A DNA stretch of 64,000 nucleotides from Armatimonadota bacterium (GCA_022563855.1 JADFMN010000006.1:1-64000), one strand, 5' to 3'; counted from the stretch's first letter, positions 35,113 through 43,562 are shown. Made by a program: numbers and translations. The notes: a model not told the origin generated them from the sequence alone.

Positions 35113-36342
35113 ATGCAGGCACAGCTTTTGGACGTTGGAAGAGTAAGAGATCAGTTTCCGGCCATTCACCAAACGATCAATGGTTATCCGTTGGCGTATC
35201 TGGACAGCGCGGCATCCGCCCAGCGTCCTGAGGTCGTGTTGCAGTCAATGGATCGGTTCTACCGCCATGACAACGCGAATGTACACCGCGGCGCCCATGC
35301 CTTGAGCGATAGGGCGACTGAGGGGTTCGAGCGGGCCCGCGAGAACGTCCGAGCCTTCGTCAACGCTGCGTCGGTAGACGAAATCGTATTCACGAAGGGG
35401 TGCACGGAATCTCTCAACCTCGTCGCCAGCTCTTGGGGAAAGGCCAATTTGCGCGAAGGCGACGAGATACTGATCTCAGGGCTCGAGCACCATTCGAACA
35501 TAGTGCCTTGGCAGTTGGTGGCTGACGAGACGGGAGCGCGTTTGCGATCGATTCCCGTGACAGATTCGGCGGAGTTGGACCTCGAAGAGCTGGAGGGCAT
35601 GCTGACCGAGCGGGTGAAAGCGGTTGCGGTCAAGCACGTGTGCAACGCAACCGGCACGATCTCTCCGATTCGGGAGATCGTCAAAATGGCGCACTCCGTC
35701 GGTGCCGTTGCCGTCGTCGACGGCGCGCAGGCGCTGGCGCACGTTCCGGTAGACGTCCAGGCGTTGGACGTCGATTTCTACGCGATGTCCGCCCATAAAG
35801 TGTACGGTCCGATGGGCTTTGGCGCTCTCTACGGTCGTAAAGAGCTACTGAATGCAATGCGGCCATATCAGGGCGGCGGAGGGATGATTAAATCGGTAGC
35901 GATAGGTGAAATCACATACGCAGATCCGCCGGGACGGTTTGAGGCGGGAACCCCGCACGTAGCCGGAGCCATCGGCTTTGGCGAAGCTCTCCTCTTCATC
36001 GGTGGAATCGGAGTAGATGCTGCAGCCAAGCACGAAGATGCGCTGATGCGAAAGGCGGAGTCGGCGCTGCGCGAACTCGGGGGCGTGCGAATTGTGGGCG
36101 AGGCGAAGAACAAAGCTGCCATAGTTTCGTTCGTCATGGACTGCGCTCACCCGCACGACGTCGGCACGGTCTTGGACAAGTACGGCGTCGCCGTTAGGGC
36201 AGGCCACCACTGCTGCATGCCGTTGATGAGAAGGATGGGCGTACCCGCGACCACGCGCGCGTCGTTTGCTGCGTACAGCACTGTCGAAGACGTCGATCAG
36301 CTGGTCTCCGCCGTCGCACACGCCAAGGAGATCTTCTCTTGA
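35113..36342 (+). CDS. sufS: Cysteine desulfurase, SufS type
   Basis: 409 residues. A PLP-dependent fold-type I enzyme that frees sulfur from cysteine as a persulfide for Fe-S assembly. It has AYLDSAASAQRP, RGAHALSD, LEHHSNIVPWQ, VDGAQA, the PLP-lysine motif SAHKVYGPMG and the persulfide cysteine in RAGHHCCMPLM. The next gene, sufU, overlaps by 4 nt, the arrangement known from Gram-positive SUF systems. No sufB, sufC or sufD is in the window. An inverted repeat lies in its leader. Confidence 0.96.
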   Translation: MQAQLLDVGRVRDQFPAIHQTINGYPLAYLDSAASAQRPEVVLQSMDRFYRHDNANVHRGAHALSDRATEGFERARENVRAFVNAASVDEIVFTKGCTESLNLVASSWGKANLREGDEILISGLEHHSNIVPWQLVADETGARLRSIPVTDSAELDLEELEGMLTERVKAVAVKHVCNATGTISPIREIVKMAHSVGAVAVVDGAQALAHVPVDVQALDVDFYAMSAHKVYGPMGFGALYGRKELLNAMRPYQGGGGMIKSVAIGEITYADPPGRFEAGTPHVAGAIGFGEALLFIGGIGVDAAAKHEDALMRKAESALRELGGVRIVGEAKNKAAIVSFVMDCAHPHDVGTVLDKYGVAVRAGHHCCMPLMRRMGVPATTRASFAAYSTVEDVDQLVSAVAHAKEIFS

Positions 36343-36782
36343 GCCTCAGCGATCTGTATCAAGAGATCATCTTGGACCACGGTCGCAAGCCGAGGAACTT
36401 TGGAGAGATCGAGAATCCAACCCACACGGCACAGGGCTTCAATCCCCTCTGCGGGGATCACGTAAAGGTCCAGATTACGGTTCAAGCCGGTGTGGTCCAG
36501 GAGATTCGGTTCTCCGGTAGCGGCTGCGCCATCTCGACGGCCAGCGCCTCCATGATGACCCAACTGGTCAAGGGCAAACCGGTCGAGGCGGCGCTCGAGC
36601 TTTTCGATCGATTCCACAAATCCGTTGTTGGTGCAGCAGACGGCGATTCAGACGACTTGGGCGAGCTAAACTGCCTCTCGGGCGTACGGCAGTATCCTAA
36701 TCGAATCAAGTGTGCGACCCTGCCCTGGCACGCCCTGAAGAGCGCGTTGCTGCAAGACCCTGACCCAGTTACGACCGAGTGA
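36339..36782 (+). CDS. sufU: SufU zinc-dependent sulfur acceptor
   Basis: 147 residues. The IscU-like fold keeps the SufU zinc ligands: C and D in PLCGDHVKV, C in GSGCAISTAS, and C in NRIKCATLPWHAL. The extra SufU insertion between the second and third ligands is present. It takes sulfur from SufS. It starts 4 nt inside sufS and overlaps the next gene by 4 nt. Confidence 0.95.
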   Translation: MSLSDLYQEIILDHGRKPRNFGEIENPTHTAQGFNPLCGDHVKVQITVQAGVVQEIRFSGSGCAISTASASMMTQLVKGKPVEAALELFDRFHKSVVGAADGDSDDLGELNCLSGVRQYPNRIKCATLPWHALKSALLQDPDPVTTE

Positions 36783-37150
36783 AAAGACAAATGCCAGACC
36801 GAATTGATCGAGTGAAGGACGAAAACAAGCTGAATTCCATCGAGCGTTCGATGGTCGAGTCCGAGGTGATCGAGGCGATCAGGACCGTGTTCGACCCCGA
36901 AATCCCCGTCAACGTCTACGATCTTGGCTTGATTTACGGAATCGAGGTTGATGAGGCAGGGAACGTGGGAATCGACATGACGCTGACATCGCCTGCTTGT
37001 CCGGTCGCCGAGACGCTGCCGCTCGAGGTCGAAAACAGTGCGGCGGCAGTGAATCGAGTCAAGCAGTGCAAGGTCACCATGGTGTGGGACCCGCCGTTCA
37101 CAATCGACAGAATTCCGGAACATATCAGGCTAGAGTTGGGCTTGATGTAA
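36779..37150 (+). CDS. sufT: SufT/MIP18-like (DUF59) Fe-S maturation protein
   Basis: 123 residues. The DUF59 core reads EAIRTVFDPEIPVNVYDLGLIYGIEV, followed by MTLTSPACPVAETLP with the conserved cysteine and VTMVWDPPFTIDRIPE. SufT-like proteins help maturation of Fe-S enzymes under iron limitation. The first about 30 residues (MKRQMPDRIDRVKDENK) are not conserved, so an internal start is possible. It overlaps sufU by 4 nt. Confidence 0.88.
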   Translation: MKRQMPDRIDRVKDENKLNSIERSMVESEVIEAIRTVFDPEIPVNVYDLGLIYGIEVDEAGNVGIDMTLTSPACPVAETLPLEVENSAAAVNRVKQCKVTMVWDPPFTIDRIPEHIRLELGLM

Positions 37151-37238
37151 AATACAGCCGTAACCTTGCCAACAATATAATGAATATAATACAGAGTCAC
37201 AATCAGGTTGATTCACAGGGCAGGAGCGTGAAAGCAAG
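37151..37238 (+). promoter_or_regulatory. A+T-rich promoter/operator region before the rrf2 gene
   Basis: This 88-nt gap contains two TATAAT-like boxes (near 37171 and 37180) and a small palindrome, AATCA-GGT-TGATT (about 37199-37212). A C-rich Rrf2 regulator often binds such dyads at its own promoter, so autoregulation is plausible. Assignment of individual boxes is uncertain. Confidence 0.35.
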
Positions 37239-37721
37239 ATGAAATTCAGTGCACAGGAAGAGTACGGGCTTCGATGCCTTGTGACGCTTGCGGGGGCTGA
37301 CGATGGGGGCACGATGACTATCCCGGTAATAGCAAAGGCCGAGGGACTGACGCAGTCCCACGTTGCGAAGCTGCTCGCGCTTCTTCGCAAGAGCGGGTTT
37401 ATCAACAGCACGCGTGGCCAAGCTGGCGGATACGCCCTGGCCCGTCCCGCCTCACAGATCAGAATTCGAGAGGCCTTGGATTGCCTCGGTGGACGGCTGT
37501 TCGCCGATGAGCACTGTTCGAGATATTCGGGCACGGTCGACGAATGTGTGCATACTTCTGACTGCGCACTGCACTCCCTTTGGAGCGACATCCAATCGGC
37601 GGTGGACTCGGTGACGGACCGTCTCACATTGGATCAGATTATCTGCAACAGCTCACCGATTCCGATACACTTGAGCGCAGCGTCCGGTTCTGCCACAGGA
37701 CCGGGGAGGGGCAAGTCGTAG
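37239..37721 (+). CDS. Rrf2-family transcriptional regulator with Fe-S ligand cysteines
   Basis: 160 residues. The winged helix (residues about 1-65) reads MKFSAQEEYGLRCLVTLA, SQSHVAKLLALLRKSGF-like and TRGQAGGYALARP. Three cysteines in DEHCSRYSGTVDECVHTSDC match the cluster-binding region of IscR, SufR and RsrR-type sensors. It lies between sufT and an A-type carrier, so it probably senses Fe-S status and controls this operon. The exact cluster type cannot be read from sequence. Confidence 0.9.
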   Translation: MKFSAQEEYGLRCLVTLAGADDGGTMTIPVIAKAEGLTQSHVAKLLALLRKSGFINSTRGQAGGYALARPASQIRIREALDCLGGRLFADEHCSRYSGTVDECVHTSDCALHSLWSDIQSAVDSVTDRLTLDQIICNSSPIPIHLSAASGSATGPGRGKS

Positions 37722-37738
37722 CGACTCACCGCAAGTCC

Positions 37739-38116
37739 ATGGAGAACGCTGTGTCCGAAACGCCGAATCCGGTCGACTTTCCGGTATCGATTACCGAAGA
37801 GGCGCTAGCGCAGGTCAAGAGGCTCATCGAACGAAAGGGCGAGCCAGGTTGTTTTGTCCGACTCGGAGTGAAGGGCGGTGGGTGCAGCGGGCTCGAATAC
37901 GTTTTTCGACTGGACACGAAACCGTCCAAGTTCGATCTTTCTAAGCGAATCGACGACGTTGAGTTCGTGTGCGACGCCAAGTCCGCAGCGTTCTTGAACG
38001 GCGCGACGCTTGTTTGGACCGGGAATCTAATCGGCGGGGGGTTCTCGTTCGACAATCCCAACGCGGTGCGGTCTTGCGGATGCGGTACCAGCTTTACGCC
38101 AAAGCCTTCGTCCTAG
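37739..38116 (+). CDS. A-type Fe-S carrier (IscA/ErpA/SufA family)
   Basis: 125 residues. It has ITEEALAQVKRLI, the first cysteine in GVKGGGCSGLEY and the C-terminal pair RSCGCGTSF, the three ligands of A-type carriers. It delivers clusters to apo-proteins. The ATG at 37739 follows the rrf2 stop by 17 nt; a GTG at 37751 is an alternative. The stop overlaps the convergent transglycosylase gene by 4 nt. Confidence 0.93.
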   Translation: MENAVSETPNPVDFPVSITEEALAQVKRLIERKGEPGCFVRLGVKGGGCSGLEYVFRLDTKPSKFDLSKRIDDVEFVCDAKSAAFLNGATLVWTGNLIGGGFSFDNPNAVRSCGCGTSFTPKPSS

Positions 38117-39132
38117 TCGTCGCTGTAGCCGCATAGACGCCGGTACATCTTGACGACCTTTGCGATGTACGCTTCGGTCTCTTTGTAGGGTGGGATGCCG
38201 CCGTACTTTTTGACCGCTCCTGGCCCGGCGTTATACGCCGCAAGCGCCAGAATCAATTTCTCATACTCGTCCTCGGCATCCTTCCCTTGGCGATCGAGAT
38301 GACCGCGGATCGTGCGAACGGTCCCGTACAGATTCTGGCTGATGTCGAACGGGTCGGCGATGCCCAGCGCCTTGGCCGTTCCAGGCATGAGCTGGCCGAG
38401 CCCCATCGCGCCTGCGCCGCTGACGACGGTCGGGTCAAATCCGCTCTCGGCGAGCACCATCGCGAGAATCAGCCTGGCGTCAACGCCGTACTGAACGGAG
38501 TATGCGACGATTCCGAGCGCGATCTGATACACCTCGTCATCCGACAGCTTCTTGTTGTAGTGCCGGATGAACCCCATGTACTGGGGGAGAACAGCCGCGA
38601 CCTGCGCAGAAATGACCGGTGTGTTCTCCTTTGTCGGCTGCGTGAGGAGCGGAATCTCGCCAGGCAACTGCTTCGGCCGCTCTGAATTCGACTTTGCGAT
38701 CTCGTCCTGCCGTTTTCGCGCTTCAGCGGCTTTTCGCATCTCGTACTTCGCGATTTCGTGTTCAGGAATGACGCCGAGCAGCGTTATTTCCGGATCGGAG
38801 AATTCGGTCGCCCTGCTGGCGCTCACGAGAAGCCGGGCTCGGACGCCGCCTACCGTCAGCCACTCGGGAACTTCGCTGCACTCCACGAGAATCGGTCTTC
38901 CGGTCGTCGAGTTGATGATCAGCGTTATTCCCGCCGGACCGTCGATAGCTCCGGACACCGTCCCAGAGACCTCAAGCGTTCGCTCGCCGACGAGCGTCTC
39001 CAACGCCGCAACGCCTGCGGACTGGACGATTTTGTGCTCGGCTCTCAGTTTGAGATAGGTGTCGAGAGGCTCGTCAGTCCCGATCGACGGACTCGCGGTG
39101 CTCAGCGCTATAGCTGCCAACAGGATGTTCAT
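38113..39132 (-). CDS. Exported lytic transglycosylase (SLT domain)
   Basis: 339 residues with a short signal peptide (MNILLAAIALSTAS). Residues about 20-130 form an unassigned N-terminal beta domain. After a linker, residues about 205-335 are a Slt/MltE-like goose-lysozyme fold: the catalytic glutamate in AMVLAESGFDP, then SGAGAMGLGQLMPGTAKALG and LALAAYNAGPGAVKKYGG. It cleaves peptidoglycan with 1,6-anhydro product formation. It is convergent with the Fe-S carrier and upstream of tRNA-Ser on the opposite side. Confidence 0.92.
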   Translation of the reverse strand: MNILLAAIALSTASPSIGTDEPLDTYLKLRAEHKIVQSAGVAALETLVGERTLEVSGTVSGAIDGPAGITLIINSTTGRPILVECSEVPEWLTVGGVRARLLVSASRATEFSDPEITLLGVIPEHEIAKYEMRKAAEARKRQDEIAKSNSERPKQLPGEIPLLTQPTKENTPVISAQVAAVLPQYMGFIRHYNKKLSDDEVYQIALGIVAYSVQYGVDARLILAMVLAESGFDPTVVSGAGAMGLGQLMPGTAKALGIADPFDISQNLYGTVRTIRGHLDRQGKDAEDEYEKLILALAAYNAGPGAVKKYGGIPPYKETEAYIAKVVKMYRRLCGYSDD

Positions 39133-39150
39133 GCTTCGGCGAATTCGTTC

Positions 39151-39242
39151 TGGCGGACAGACCGGGATTCGAACCCGGGAGGAAACTTTCGCCTCCTACT
39201 CCCTTAGCAGGGGAGCGCTTTCGACCACTCAGCCATCTGTCC
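39151..39242 (-). tRNA. tRNA-Ser (GCU)
   Basis: A class II tRNA with a long variable arm (TAGGAGGCGAAAGTTTCCTCC). Acceptor GGACAGA/TCTGTCC, discriminator G and encoded CCA (39153-39151). The anticodon loop CTGCTAA gives GCU. D-arm GGCTGAGTGGTCGAAAGC and T-arm CCCGGGTTCGAATCCCGG are canonical. Confidence 0.97.
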
Positions 39243-39251
39243 GCTAGCCTC

Positions 39252-39279
39252 ATTATAGCTATGCCAACCAAAATTCAAA
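39252..39279 (-). promoter_or_regulatory. Promoter of tRNA-Ser
   Basis: On the minus strand, TTTGAA lies 16 nt before TATAAT (39257-39252), and the tRNA 5' end is 9 nt further on. Confidence 0.5.
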
Positions 39280-39299
39280 GGCTGATTTCGCCTTTCGAC

Positions 39300-39503
39300 G
39301 CTGGTGCGAATTCACGGATCCGCCCTAAGGATGCCTGCTCCCTGCGCCAACCATTGTGCTGGATGTAGGCTCGCTTTGCACCTCGCTTACGGGCCAACAG
39401 GGGCGATTTAACATCCGAGGACAACAAGCTAACCGCAAAACACGAGTCAGCGACAGCTGACAACGGGTATTCGGCGTCCCGCCTCGGCGGGGCGTCTTTT
39501 TTT
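39300..39503 (+). ncRNA. Candidate structured RNA ending in an intrinsic terminator
   Basis: No coding gene is seen on the plus strand here. The segment shows nested complementary blocks: GGATG (39329-39333) with CATCC (39412-39416), and inside it CCCTG (39340-39344) with CAGGG (39398-39402). It ends in a strong plus-strand terminator (39473-39503), immediately before the -10 of fabI. A rod-like RNA with internal loops, 6S-like in outline, or an unknown sRNA would fit. The 5' end is not defined. Confidence 0.3.
39473..39503 (+). terminator. Intrinsic terminator upstream of fabI
   Basis: GGCGTCCCGCC (39473-39483) pairs with GGCGGGGCGTC (39486-39496), including two G-T wobbles, followed by seven T residues. 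No plus-strand protein gene ends within the 1.3 kb before it. Confidence 0.8.
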
Positions 39504-39517
39504 GCCATAATCCACGC

Positions 39518-40285
39518 ATGTTGCTGGAAGGCAGACGGGGTCTTGTGCTCAACGTCACGAACAAGAACAGCATTGGTTGGGCGTGTGCCGAGGCCGCAAC
39601 GCTTCACGGCGCCGAAGTAGGCGTTGGCGCAGTCAATGAGAAGACGCTGTCGCGGGTGAACGCACTAGCGGAGGGCAACGACCGGATGAAGACGTTCTGC
39701 GTGGACTTCTGCGACGACGATCAGATAGAAGCGCTGGTCAGCGACGTCAGCGACAGGCTTGGCAAGATCGACTTCTTCGTTCACTCGGCCGCGTTTGCAA
39801 AGCGTGAGGACTTAGAGGGCCGTTTCATCGAAACATCTCGCGGCGGATTCGCAGTGGCGATGGACGTGTCGTGCTATTCGCTAGTCGCGCTCTGCCGCGC
39901 CCTCGAACCGATCATGAACGACGACGCAAGCGTGATGTGCATGTCGTACCTCGGGTCGTCGCGCGCTGTCGGCAACTACAACGTAATGGGCGTCGCAAAG
40001 GCGGCGCTGGAATCGACGGTTCGGTACTTGGCGCAGGACCTCGGTGGCCGGGGTATTCGCGTCAACACGATCAGCCCAGGTCCGATGAACACGGTCTCGG
40101 CTCGTGGAGTGAAAGGACTTATCGAGATGATCGAAACGGTCAAGGAGAAGGCTCCGTTGAAGCGCGACTATGGCCAGAGCGAGGTGGCCGCAACCGCCGT
40201 TTATCTGATGTCCGACCTAAGTCGAGGCGTGACCGGCCAGCTGATCTACGTCGACAGTGGTTACAACATCGTCGGTCTGGCCTAA
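39518..40285 (+). CDS. fabI: Enoyl-[acyl-carrier-protein] reductase (NADH)
   Basis: 255 residues. An SDR with FabI marks: GLVLNVTNKNSIGWACAEAA cofactor loop, FFVHSAAFA, and the widely spaced catalytic Tyr-Lys in NYNVMGVAKAALES (Y-x6-K). LAQDLGGRGIRVNTISPGPMNT also matches. It carries out the last reduction in fatty-acid elongation. A CATAAT box (39506-39511) ends 6 nt before the ATG, so the message looks leaderless, and an intrinsic terminator lies directly upstream. ftcD starts 3 nt after its stop. Confidence 0.93.
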   Translation: MLLEGRRGLVLNVTNKNSIGWACAEAATLHGAEVGVGAVNEKTLSRVNALAEGNDRMKTFCVDFCDDDQIEALVSDVSDRLGKIDFFVHSAAFAKREDLEGRFIETSRGGFAVAMDVSCYSLVALCRALEPIMNDDASVMCMSYLGSSRAVGNYNVMGVAKAALESTVRYLAQDLGGRGIRVNTISPGPMNTVSARGVKGLIEMIETVKEKAPLKRDYGQSEVAATAVYLMSDLSRGVTGQLIYVDSGYNIVGLA

Positions 40286-40287
40286 GC

Positions 40288-41151
40288 ATGCGGGTTCTTA
40301 CGGTGCCAAACTGGTCTTTCGGGCGCGACACGGACTTGCTGCGGCGGTTCGATTCGATCTTGAGCGAACGCGCCGTGGACGTGCACTACCTGGCTTCCGA
40401 CGTTGACCACAACCGCACGGTGAGCGCTTTTTCCGGCTCGACCGACGCCGTTGAGGGCTGCCTGATCGCGATGTGCGGGGAGGCGTTCGACAGGGTTGAT
40501 TTGAACAGGCACGTCGGGGTTCACCCCCGGATCGGCGCGCTCGATGTGTGTCCTTTCGTTCACCCTTGGCGAGACGACGACAATGACCTCCATGCCTGGG
40601 TTGAATCCATCGGGGGGGCGATTGCCGAGAAGTTCGAGGTGCCGGTTTTCCTGTACGAGCTGTCAGAGCGCGGACGCCACGCAGCGGACTTGCCAACGCT
40701 CAGAAAAGGCGGATTCGGCTCTCTCTTGGACCGGAAGATCGAACCTGACTTCGGCCCGAACGTCGCGCACGAGCGGCTCGGCGCAACTGTGCTTGGGCTC
40801 AGGCCGTTCCTCATCGCGATCAACGTGAACCTCAAGGCCGAGGACGGGCGAGTCGCCAAGCAGATCGCCAAAGAAATTCGCGATGGCCGCAAGGCGGGCG
40901 ACGAGCGGTTCGCCGGAGTCCGAGCCCTCGGCCTTGCGATACCATCGCGCGAGATGTCGCAAGTAAGCCTCAATCTGACGCAGCCAGATCGAACCCATCT
41001 GGACTCGCTCGTACAAACGATCTCAGTCAGCGCCCAAGCGCTCGGTACCGAGGTGATCGGCACGGAGCTGATCGGTGTGATTCGAGACGTAGACATGGAG
41101 CACACGACGATCGTCGATGTGCGGCCTGAGCAGGTGATCGCGACGAGATGA
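40288..41151 (+). CDS. ftcD: Glutamate formimidoyltransferase domain protein
   Basis: 287 residues, equal to the two N-terminal domains of FTCD without the cyclodeaminase. Seen are LTVPNWSFGRD, DHNRTVSAFSG, DLNRHVGVHPRIGALDVCPFV and the later LIAINVNLKAED, all typical. It transfers the formimino group from formiminoglutamate to tetrahydrofolate in histidine degradation or folate salvage. It lies between fabI and purK, overlapping the latter by 4 nt; the link to purine synthesis through one-carbon folates is an inference. Confidence 0.92.
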   Translation: MRVLTVPNWSFGRDTDLLRRFDSILSERAVDVHYLASDVDHNRTVSAFSGSTDAVEGCLIAMCGEAFDRVDLNRHVGVHPRIGALDVCPFVHPWRDDDNDLHAWVESIGGAIAEKFEVPVFLYELSERGRHAADLPTLRKGGFGSLLDRKIEPDFGPNVAHERLGATVLGLRPFLIAINVNLKAEDGRVAKQIAKEIRDGRKAGDERFAGVRALGLAIPSREMSQVSLNLTQPDRTHLDSLVQTISVSAQALGTEVIGTELIGVIRDVDMEHTTIVDVRPEQVIATR

Positions 41152-42260
41152 GGCCGTTCGACATCGGTTTCCTCGGCGGCGGCCAGCTCGCGCGCATGTC
41201 GATTCACGCCGCCCAGAGAATGGGCCTTGCTTGTCTGTCGCTCGACCCGGGAACCGATACGCCAGCGAGCCAGGTTGCCAAGGCGATCGCCGGCAGCCTG
41301 AGTGACACCATGCACGTCGCAGAGCTGTTTCGCTCTTGCGAACGCGTCACGCTTGAGAACGAGTTCATTCCGGCGGAGACGATCCGCGACGCGATGAAGC
41401 TAGCCGGACGCGAAGAGAGCGCCTTGCTGCCCGGAACGTCGTCACTGGAGACGACGCAGGACAAGCTTCTGCAAAGGCGCACATACGACAAACACGGCGT
41501 GCCGAGTCCGAAGGCTGTCGCGCTTTCAGACGATGGCGAGGAAGCAGTGGCGAAGATCGGTTTTCCGATGGTGCTGAAGTCTCGGTTCGGCGGATACGAC
41601 GGCAAAGGGACGCGCTACGCAAACGATCTCGCCGAGCTGGACAGCTTCAATCGCCTTTGGCGCGACGGCGGCTGGTTGGCAGAGCAGTTCGTGGCGTTCC
41701 GGCGTGAGTTAAGCGTCATGGTCTGCCGCAGCGCCCAGCAGACGACCTGCTTTCCGACGGTCGAGACACGCCAGTCCAATCTCGTGTGCGACCTCGTCCT
41801 GCCGTGCGACGCGGACGCCCGCGAAGTCGCCGTCTCGGCGGTCGAGGCGATCGACGGGTTCGGGCTGTTCGGCGTGGAGATGTTCGAGTTGGAGAGCGGC
41901 GACATCGAGGTCAATGAGATCGCACCGCGACCGCACAACGCCGGGCACTACACGCTGGACTGGGGAGGCGTCAGCCAGTTCGAGGCCCACATCAGGCTCG
42001 TCATGGGTCTGCCGCTGCCAGCGCTCTCGGGACAGGAGGTCTGCATGGCAAATTTGCTGGGCATCGAGGGGGCTGTCAACCTCCGGGGCGCAGTCGCCGC
42101 AGCGATGGGGCCAGACGCCGCTGTATTCGTCCACTGGTACGGCAAGCGCGAGGTTCGAGACGGTAGGAAGATGGGGCATTTGAACGCGGTAGGCGCCGAT
42201 TGCGTCCAGCGCGCCCATGCCGCGAGGGAGCGTTTTCTACGCGCCTGGGCGGGTGCCTGA
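41148..42260 (+). CDS. purK: N5-carboxyaminoimidazole ribonucleotide synthase
   Basis: 370 residues. An ATP-grasp enzyme that carboxylates AIR with bicarbonate in purine synthesis. It begins with FDIGFLGGGQLARM and has VLKSRFGGYDGKGT, WLAEQFVAFRRELSVMV and EVNEIAPRPHNAGHYT. No purE is in the window. The ATG overlaps the ftcD stop (ATGA). Confidence 0.95.
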   Translation: MRPFDIGFLGGGQLARMSIHAAQRMGLACLSLDPGTDTPASQVAKAIAGSLSDTMHVAELFRSCERVTLENEFIPAETIRDAMKLAGREESALLPGTSSLETTQDKLLQRRTYDKHGVPSPKAVALSDDGEEAVAKIGFPMVLKSRFGGYDGKGTRYANDLAELDSFNRLWRDGGWLAEQFVAFRRELSVMVCRSAQQTTCFPTVETRQSNLVCDLVLPCDADAREVAVSAVEAIDGFGLFGVEMFELESGDIEVNEIAPRPHNAGHYTLDWGGVSQFEAHIRLVMGLPLPALSGQEVCMANLLGIEGAVNLRGAVAAAMGPDAAVFVHWYGKREVRDGRKMGHLNAVGADCVQRAHAARERFLRAWAGA

Positions 42261-42273
42261 GACGCCAGCTGCC

Positions 42274-42302
42274 CGGAGGCAAGAACCCGGCTCCGGTATA
42301 AT
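42274..42302 (+). promoter_or_regulatory. Promoter region of the L25 gene
   Basis: A perfect TATAAT (42297-42302) lies 49 nt before the ATG in the purK-rplY gap; no good -35 is evident. The start itself has GGAG 7 nt upstream. Confidence 0.45.
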
Positions 42303-42350
42303 CGCCCCGTTGTGTTGGCGCCGAAGTGCGGTGCCGTGTTGGAGTTGTTG

Positions 42351-43082
42351 ATGGCTACGTTGCATGTCCAGAGTCGCGAGAGGGCGAATAGCGCAGAGGT
42401 GCGCCGCTTGCGCAAGAAGGGCATCTTGCCGATGGCCCTCATCGTCAAAGGGAAGGGCACTCGCCTCGTGCAGGCTACCGCGAGCGAAGTGAGGTCAACG
42501 ATCCGATCCGCAGGCGGTGTCGCCGTCTTCGGTCTTGACGTCGATGGCGAATCTCGCCAAATGAACGTCGTCATCAAAGACGTCCAGCGCGACGTCATCA
42601 GCCGTGCGGTCGTGCACTTGACTCTTCAGGAGGTCAAGGAGGACGACATCATCAAGATGCAGGTGCCGGTCATCATCGAGGGCGAGCCGGAAGCCGTGAA
42701 ACAGCGCGAGTCGACTCTGTTGGTTCCACTCGTGTTGATCGAGGTGCAGGCGAGGCCCGGTGACATTCCCGCCTCGATCACGCTAGACGTTTCGGGCATG
42801 GGACCGAACGACAAGATCGTGATCGCAGACGTTGATTTTCCAGAAGGCGTAGTCTCGATCCATCCTGACGATGCGGTCATCGTGACGACCGCGCCAGCCA
42901 AGGTGGTTTCGCTCGAAGTTCCTGTAGCAGAGGGCGAAGAGGCCGTTGTCGAGGAAGAGCTCGCCGAGGGCGAGGAATTGGCGGAGGGCGAAGAGGCTGC
43001 AGAGGGCGAAGCGACGGAGGAAGGCGCAGAGGGAGCAGCCGAGGGAGCCGAACCGAAGGCGTCAGAAGAGAAAAAGTATTAG
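42351..43082 (+). CDS. rplY: 50S ribosomal protein L25/Ctc with acidic tail
   Basis: 243 residues. The N-terminal 5S-rRNA-binding domain (VQSRERANSAEVRRLRKKGILPMALI) and the C-terminal TL5/Ctc beta domain (VPVIIEGEPEAVKQ, ASITLDVSGMGPNDKI) are complete by about residue 185. A low-complexity acidic tail rich in AEGEE/EGAE repeats follows to the KKY end; such tails are common in long L25 forms. Upstream in-frame codons to 42312 are unlikely to be translated. A bidirectional terminator follows. Confidence 0.93.
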   Translation: MATLHVQSRERANSAEVRRLRKKGILPMALIVKGKGTRLVQATASEVRSTIRSAGGVAVFGLDVDGESRQMNVVIKDVQRDVISRAVVHLTLQEVKEDDIIKMQVPVIIEGEPEAVKQRESTLLVPLVLIEVQARPGDIPASITLDVSGMGPNDKIVIADVDFPEGVVSIHPDDAVIVTTAPAKVVSLEVPVAEGEEAVVEEELAEGEELAEGEEAAEGEATEEGAEGAAEGAEPKASEEKKY

Positions 43083-43103
43083 ACATCCTCGTTGGGAAAA
43101 AGA

Positions 43104-43135
43104 AGGCGGCCACCTATTGCTAGGTGGCCGTTCTT
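43104..43135. terminator. Bidirectional terminator between rplY and ssrA
   Basis: CGGCCACCTA and TAGGTGGCCG form a 10-bp stem with a 5-nt loop. TTCTTCT follows on the plus strand, and CCTTCTTTTT on the minus strand, downstream of the tmRNA 3' end. Confidence 0.85.
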
Positions 43136-43147
43136 CTATTCAATCCC

Positions 43148-43505
43148 TGGTGGAGGCGGGGGGAATTGAACCCCCTTCCAAAACCGCCGTACCCAAAGCG
43201 TCCACGAGCGTCTCCCTCAAACTAGTTTTCAGAGTCCGCTAATGCCTGAGGGCGGGCCACGCGGTCACCTAGCCTGATTTTTTTAGGCCGCTGGGCTGCA
43301 GGCGGAAGCCTCAACGGACGATTCAGCTTTTACGCGGCTAGCTTCAGACCCGGCTAAAACGGTTCCAAAGGGCCCGCAGCAGTTTTAGGCTGCGTAGGCG
43401 AAGTTATCGTTCGCAGTTACGTTTATTTGCCGCTTTTTACGAGGCCAGCGGCGCCTCGGCTCGCAACTAAGGGTCGGTCCGGCTCTGTCGAACCCTGACG
43501 CCCCC
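43148..43505 (-). ncRNA. ssrA: Transfer-messenger RNA (tmRNA)
   Basis: 358 nt. The 5' end GGGGGCG pairs with CGCCTCC at the 3' end, with discriminator A and encoded CCA. The 5' part has the usual GTCAGGGTTCGACAG and the 3' T-arm is GGGGGTTCAATTCCCCC. The tag reading frame ends NVTANDNFAYAA before a TAA; the resume codon cannot be placed with certainty. It releases stalled ribosomes and tags nascent chains for degradation. A hairpin terminator follows. Confidence 0.93.
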
Positions 43506-43562
43506 ATCGCTCTCGACAGTATATAACATCGGTCGGAAGAAAGTTGTTCCATGGCGAATATA

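Noticed and set aside
39258-39503. SRP (4.5S) RNA as identity of the candidate RNA
   Set aside because: The conserved GGAAGG/AGCAGC apical loop is not found on either strand.
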